DNA of 8,584 nt from Thiobacillus sp. UBA2597 (GTDB taxonomy: Bacteria > Pseudomonadota > Gammaproteobacteria > Burkholderiales > Thiobacillaceae). Position 1 is the first letter of the stretch, and every line of letters starts with the position of its first letter. The notes beneath the pieces were generated by a model that was not told where the DNA came from, did no database searches, and worked only from the letters and a program-made list of their open reading frames with translations. The stretch spans positions 6,625 to 15,208 of the forward strand of contig DDKN01000048.1 in assembly GCA_002339725.1 (NCBI GenBank), written 5' to 3'. Positions 5,989 to 8,584 of this stretch are shown piece by piece. The translations under genes were made by a program, and so were the position numbers.

Positions 5989-8166
5989 TCAATCGCCGCG
6001 CAGCGCCGCCTTGAATTCGCGCCGGCGCCGGTGCAGGGTCGGCTCGGTGTAGCCGTTGGGCACGCGCCGGCCATGGAAGATCATGTCCTGGGCGGCCTGG
6101 AAGGCCAGGCTGATGTAATGCGGCGCCAGGTTGATGTAATTGCGCTCGCCGGCGTTCTGCCGGTCGACCAGCCGGGCCAGGCGGCGCAGGGCCTCCATCA
6201 CCTGGCTTTCGCTCACCACGCCATGATGCAGCCAGTTGGCGATGTGCTGGCTGGAGATGCGCAGGGTGGCGCGGTCCTCCATCAGGCCGACGTTGTGGAT
6301 GTCCGGCACCTTGGAGGCGCCCAGGCCCTGGTCGATCCAGCGCACGACATAGCCGAGCAGGCCCTGGACGTTGTTGTCCAGTTCTTCCTGGATCTGTTCG
6401 GGCGACCAGGGAATGGTGTCGACCACGGGGATGGCGAGCAGGTCGTCCAGCGTGGCCCGGCGCTGCCCGCGCAGGGCCCGTTGGCGCGCGAAGACATCGA
6501 CCCGGTGATAATGAATGGCGTGCAGGGTGGCGGCGGTGGGCGACGGCACCCAGGCGCAATTGGCGCCGGCCTCGGGGTGGGCCTGCTTGCTCGCCAGCAT
6601 GGCCGCCATCCGGTCGGGCATGGTCCACATGCCCTTGCCGATCTGGGCCCGGCCCGACAGGCCGCAGGCCAGACCGATGTCGACGTTCCAGTCCTCGTAG
6701 GCGGCAAGCCAGCGGGCCGATTTCATTTCGTCCTTGCGCAGCACGGGCCCGGCCTCCATCGAGGTGTGGATCTCGTCGCCGGTGCGGTCGAGAAAACCGG
6801 TGTTGATGAAGATCAGCCGTTCGCGCGCGGCGCGGATGCATGCCTTGAGATTGAGCGTGGTGCGCCGCTCCTCGTCCATCACCCCGAGCTTGAGGGTGTT
6901 GCGCGGCAACTGCAGCACGTCCTCGATGCGGGAGAACAGCTCGACGGTGAAGGCCACTTCGTCCGGGCCGTGCTGCTTGGGTTTGACGAGGTAGACGCTG
7001 CCGGCGCGGCTGTTGCGCAGGGGGCTGTTGCCTTTCAGATCGTGCAGGGCGCAATAACTGGTGATGAAGCCGTCGAGCAGGCCCTCGAACACCTCGTTGC
7101 CCTGCGCGTCGAGCACGGCATCGGTGCTCATCAGATGGCCGACGTTGCGCACCAGCATCAGGCTGCGGCCGGGCAGCTCGAACCAGCAGCCGTCGGGCGA
7201 AAGATAGCGCCGGTCGGGGTTGAGGCGGCGCGTCAGCGTCTTGCCACCCTTCTCGAAGCTGGCGGCGAGTTCCCCTTTCATCAGGCCCAGCCAGTTGCGA
7301 TAGACCAGCACCTTGTCCTCGGCATCCACCGCGGCGACCGAGTCCTCGCAGTCCATGATGGTGGAGATCGCCGCCTCGAGGTGGATGTCGCGGATGCCGG
7401 TCGGGTGCAGCGCGCGGATGGGGTGATCGGTATCGAAGCGGATCTCCAGATGCAGACCGTGATGGCGCAGGAGCAGGGCCGTGATCCGCCCGCCTTGTTC
7501 CTGGTAGCCGCGAAACTGGTCCGGCTCGCGCAGGCCGGTGCGTTGGCCGCTCGACAGGGTGACCGCAAGCTGGCCGTCCTTCACCGCATAGGCGATGGCA
7601 TCCAGATAGCTGCCTTCGGTGAGCGGCACCGCCTCGTCGAGCAGGGCCTTGGCATAGGCGATCACCTTGGCGCCGCGCAGCGGGTTGAAGGCGCCCCGCC
7701 TTTCGGCGCCGTCTTCCTCGGAAATCGCGTCGGTGCCGTAGAGGGCGTCGAACAGGCTGCCCCAGCGCGCATTGGCGGCGTTCAGGGCATAGCGCGCGTT
7801 GTTCACCGGCACCACCAGTTGCGGGCCGGCGATGTGCGCGATCTCGGCATCGATGTGGGTCGTGGTGATCTCGAAATCCTCGCCTTCGGGCAAGAGATAG
7901 CCGATGTCGTAAAGATACTGCCGGTAGGCCGCGGCGTCATGCGGCCGGCCCTTGCGCTCGAGGTGCCAGGCGTCGATCTTGGCCTGCAGCTCGTCGCGCT
8001 TGGCCAGGAGGGCGCGGTTCTTCGGCGTCAGCTCACGCACGATCGCAGCAAAGCCGGCCCAGGCGTGCTCGGCGCCGATGCCGGTGCCCGGCGCGATCTC
8101 GTCGCGCACCAGCTCATAGAGCGGCCGGGCGATCTTCAAGCCGGCCAGTTCAATCCGTTCCATCAT
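5989..8166 (-). CDS. glcB: Malate synthase G
   Basis: This enzyme condenses glyoxylate with acetyl-CoA to give malate and CoA in the cytosol. The product has 725 residues, matching the monomeric G isoform (E. coli 723) rather than the shorter A isoform. Typical blocks are present: VPVNNARYALNAANARWGSL near the N-terminus, HPTGIRDIHLEAAISTIMDCEDSVAAVD, and LVRNVGHLM with the catalytic-type Arg. Further on are GVMDEERRTTLNL and NTGFLDRTGDEIHTSM, carrying the Mg-ligand Glu and Asp, then KVPDIHNVGLMEDRATLRISSQ with the catalytic-base Asp. The end, GYTEPTLHRRRREFK, is also standard. The start was chosen at the ATG at 8166, because a near-perfect ribosome-binding site lies 5 nt upstream. A GTG at 8172 falls inside that site and would add two residues; ATG 8163 is also possible. 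It overlaps the glycerate kinase gene by 17 nt and is probably cotranscribed with it. Confidence 0.97.
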   Translation of the reverse strand: MMERIELAGLKIARPLYELVRDEIAPGTGIGAEHAWAGFAAIVRELTPKNRALLAKRDELQAKIDAWHLERKGRPHDAAAYRQYLYDIGYLLPEGEDFEITTTHIDAEIAHIAGPQLVVPVNNARYALNAANARWGSLFDALYGTDAISEEDGAERRGAFNPLRGAKVIAYAKALLDEAVPLTEGSYLDAIAYAVKDGQLAVTLSSGQRTGLREPDQFRGYQEQGGRITALLLRHHGLHLEIRFDTDHPIRALHPTGIRDIHLEAAISTIMDCEDSVAAVDAEDKVLVYRNWLGLMKGELAASFEKGGKTLTRRLNPDRRYLSPDGCWFELPGRSLMLVRNVGHLMSTDAVLDAQGNEVFEGLLDGFITSYCALHDLKGNSPLRNSRAGSVYLVKPKQHGPDEVAFTVELFSRIEDVLQLPRNTLKLGVMDEERRTTLNLKACIRAARERLIFINTGFLDRTGDEIHTSMEAGPVLRKDEMKSARWLAAYEDWNVDIGLACGLSGRAQIGKGMWTMPDRMAAMLASKQAHPEAGANCAWVPSPTAATLHAIHYHRVDVFARQRALRGQRRATLDDLLAIPVVDTIPWSPEQIQEELDNNVQGLLGYVVRWIDQGLGASKVPDIHNVGLMEDRATLRISSQHIANWLHHGVVSESQVMEALRRLARLVDRQNAGERNYINLAPHYISLAFQAAQDMIFHGRRVPNGYTEPTLHRRRREFKAALRGD

Positions 8167-8584
8167 GTTCACCCCCTGGACGACGGGCCTGCGCGTTGAT
8201 GCTGGCCACCAGGCGCGCCAGCTGTTCGGCCCGATCGGCGAGCAGGCGCGCCGCGTCGGTCATGGCCGCTTCGAGCGGCATCGGCCCCTCGGGCAGGGCG
8301 AAGCAGCCGTCGAAATGGGGCGCGAGCTCGGCCAGCGCGGCGCCATCGAGCGCGCCGGAGAGCAGGCTCACCGGCACCCCCGCCGCGCGGGCGTGGCGGG
8401 ATACGACCCAGGGCACCTTGCCCAGCAGGGTCTGGGCGTCGGAGCGGCCCTCGCCGGTGATCGCCCAGTCGGCGCGCGCCAGCGCGGCATCCAGGCCCAC
8501 CAGCTCGGCCACCACCTCGGCGCCGGAGCGGTTCTCGCCCCCGAGCAATTGCAGGGCATAGCCCAGGCCCCCGGCCGAGCCGGC
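8150..8584 (-). CDS. Glycerate kinase (GarK/GlxK type), C-terminal part, cut by the window edge
   Basis: The open frame enters at the right edge and gives about 144 residues beginning AGSAGGLGYALQLLGGENRSG. This matches the glycine-rich region in the C-terminal half of glycerate kinases of the GarK/GlxK family, with the conserved ADWAITGEGRSDAQTLLGKVP block after it. The family phosphorylates D-glycerate with ATP, giving 2-phosphoglycerate for the GarK type, in the cytosol. The start lies outside the window; full-length family members have about 380 residues, so well over half is missing. A TTG at 8548 is an internal codon, not a start. The stop lies 17 nt inside glcB, which implies an operon for glyoxylate and glycerate use. 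garK and glxK cannot be told apart here, so no symbol is given. Confidence 0.93.
   Translation of the reverse strand, partial: AGSAGGLGYALQLLGGENRSGAEVVAELVGLDAALARADWAITGEGRSDAQTLLGKVPWVVSRHARAAGVPVSLLSGALDGAALAELAPHFDGCFALPEGPMPLEAAMTDAARLLADRAEQLARLVASINAQARRPGGEHDGTD
8169..8177 (-). promoter_or_regulatory. glcB: Ribosome-binding site deciding the glcB start
   Basis: Read on the minus strand, AGGGGGTGA matches the ideal AGGAGGTGA at eight of nine positions, and its AGGGGG core ends 5 nt before the ATG at 8166. The candidate GTG at 8172 overlaps this site and so cannot be served by it. The site lies inside the 3' end of the glycerate kinase gene. Confidence 0.65.

Noticed and set aside
5782..8199. 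Long plus-strand open frame (805 residues) antisense to nearly all of glcB
   Set aside because: It mirrors the high-GC codon bias of glcB, with low-complexity His/Gln/Gly/Ala-rich translation. It shows no domain and no ribosome-binding signal. Malate synthase G on the other strand explains the region.

Overview
The window is GC-rich and tightly packed, with eight protein-coding genes on both strands. It looks like chromosomal housekeeping and lipid-metabolism DNA from a high-GC proteobacterium. Hsp15, malate synthase G, a GarK/GlxK-type glycerate kinase, a CFA-synthase-type methyltransferase and a GC-rich REP-like palindrome fit a betaproteobacterium best; I place it no more finely than that. 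No tRNA, rRNA, CRISPR array, transposase or phage gene is visible, and no stretch longer than about 300 bases lacks a gene.

Left block (78-2800, minus strand). In transcription order: an S4-domain heat-shock protein (hslR), a HemY/amine-oxidase-like FAD oxidoreductase, a DJ-1/PfpI protein and a two-CBS-domain protein. Gaps of 55, 21 and 19 nt suggest one operon. A palindromic REP-like element sits at the oxidoreductase/DJ-1 junction, and its sequence encodes the last dozen or so residues of the oxidoreductase. A second strong hairpin lies at 1-28, just downstream of the CBS gene.

Centre (2891-5984, plus strand). Three genes joined by 4-base start/stop overlaps: a CFA-synthase-family SAM methyltransferase, a DHCR24-like FAD-binding oxidoreductase and an unrecognised small exported protein, probably a lipoprotein. 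The methyltransferase plus FAD-oxidoreductase pair has the composition of known bacterial systems that convert unsaturated phospholipid acyl chains into methyl-branched acids (BfaB/BfaA, also TmsB/TmsA, of actinobacteria) or methylated furan fatty acids (UfaM/UfaD with UfaO in Rhodobacter). This is the most interesting locus in the window. The lipoprotein as third member is the least explained part.

Right block (5989-8584, minus strand). The C-terminal part of a glycerate kinase, cut by the window edge, overlaps the start of malate synthase G (glcB). Together they give two exits for glyoxylate: to malate with acetyl-CoA, or, via glycerate, to 2-phosphoglycerate. glcB converges on the lipoprotein gene with only 4 bases between the two stop codons.
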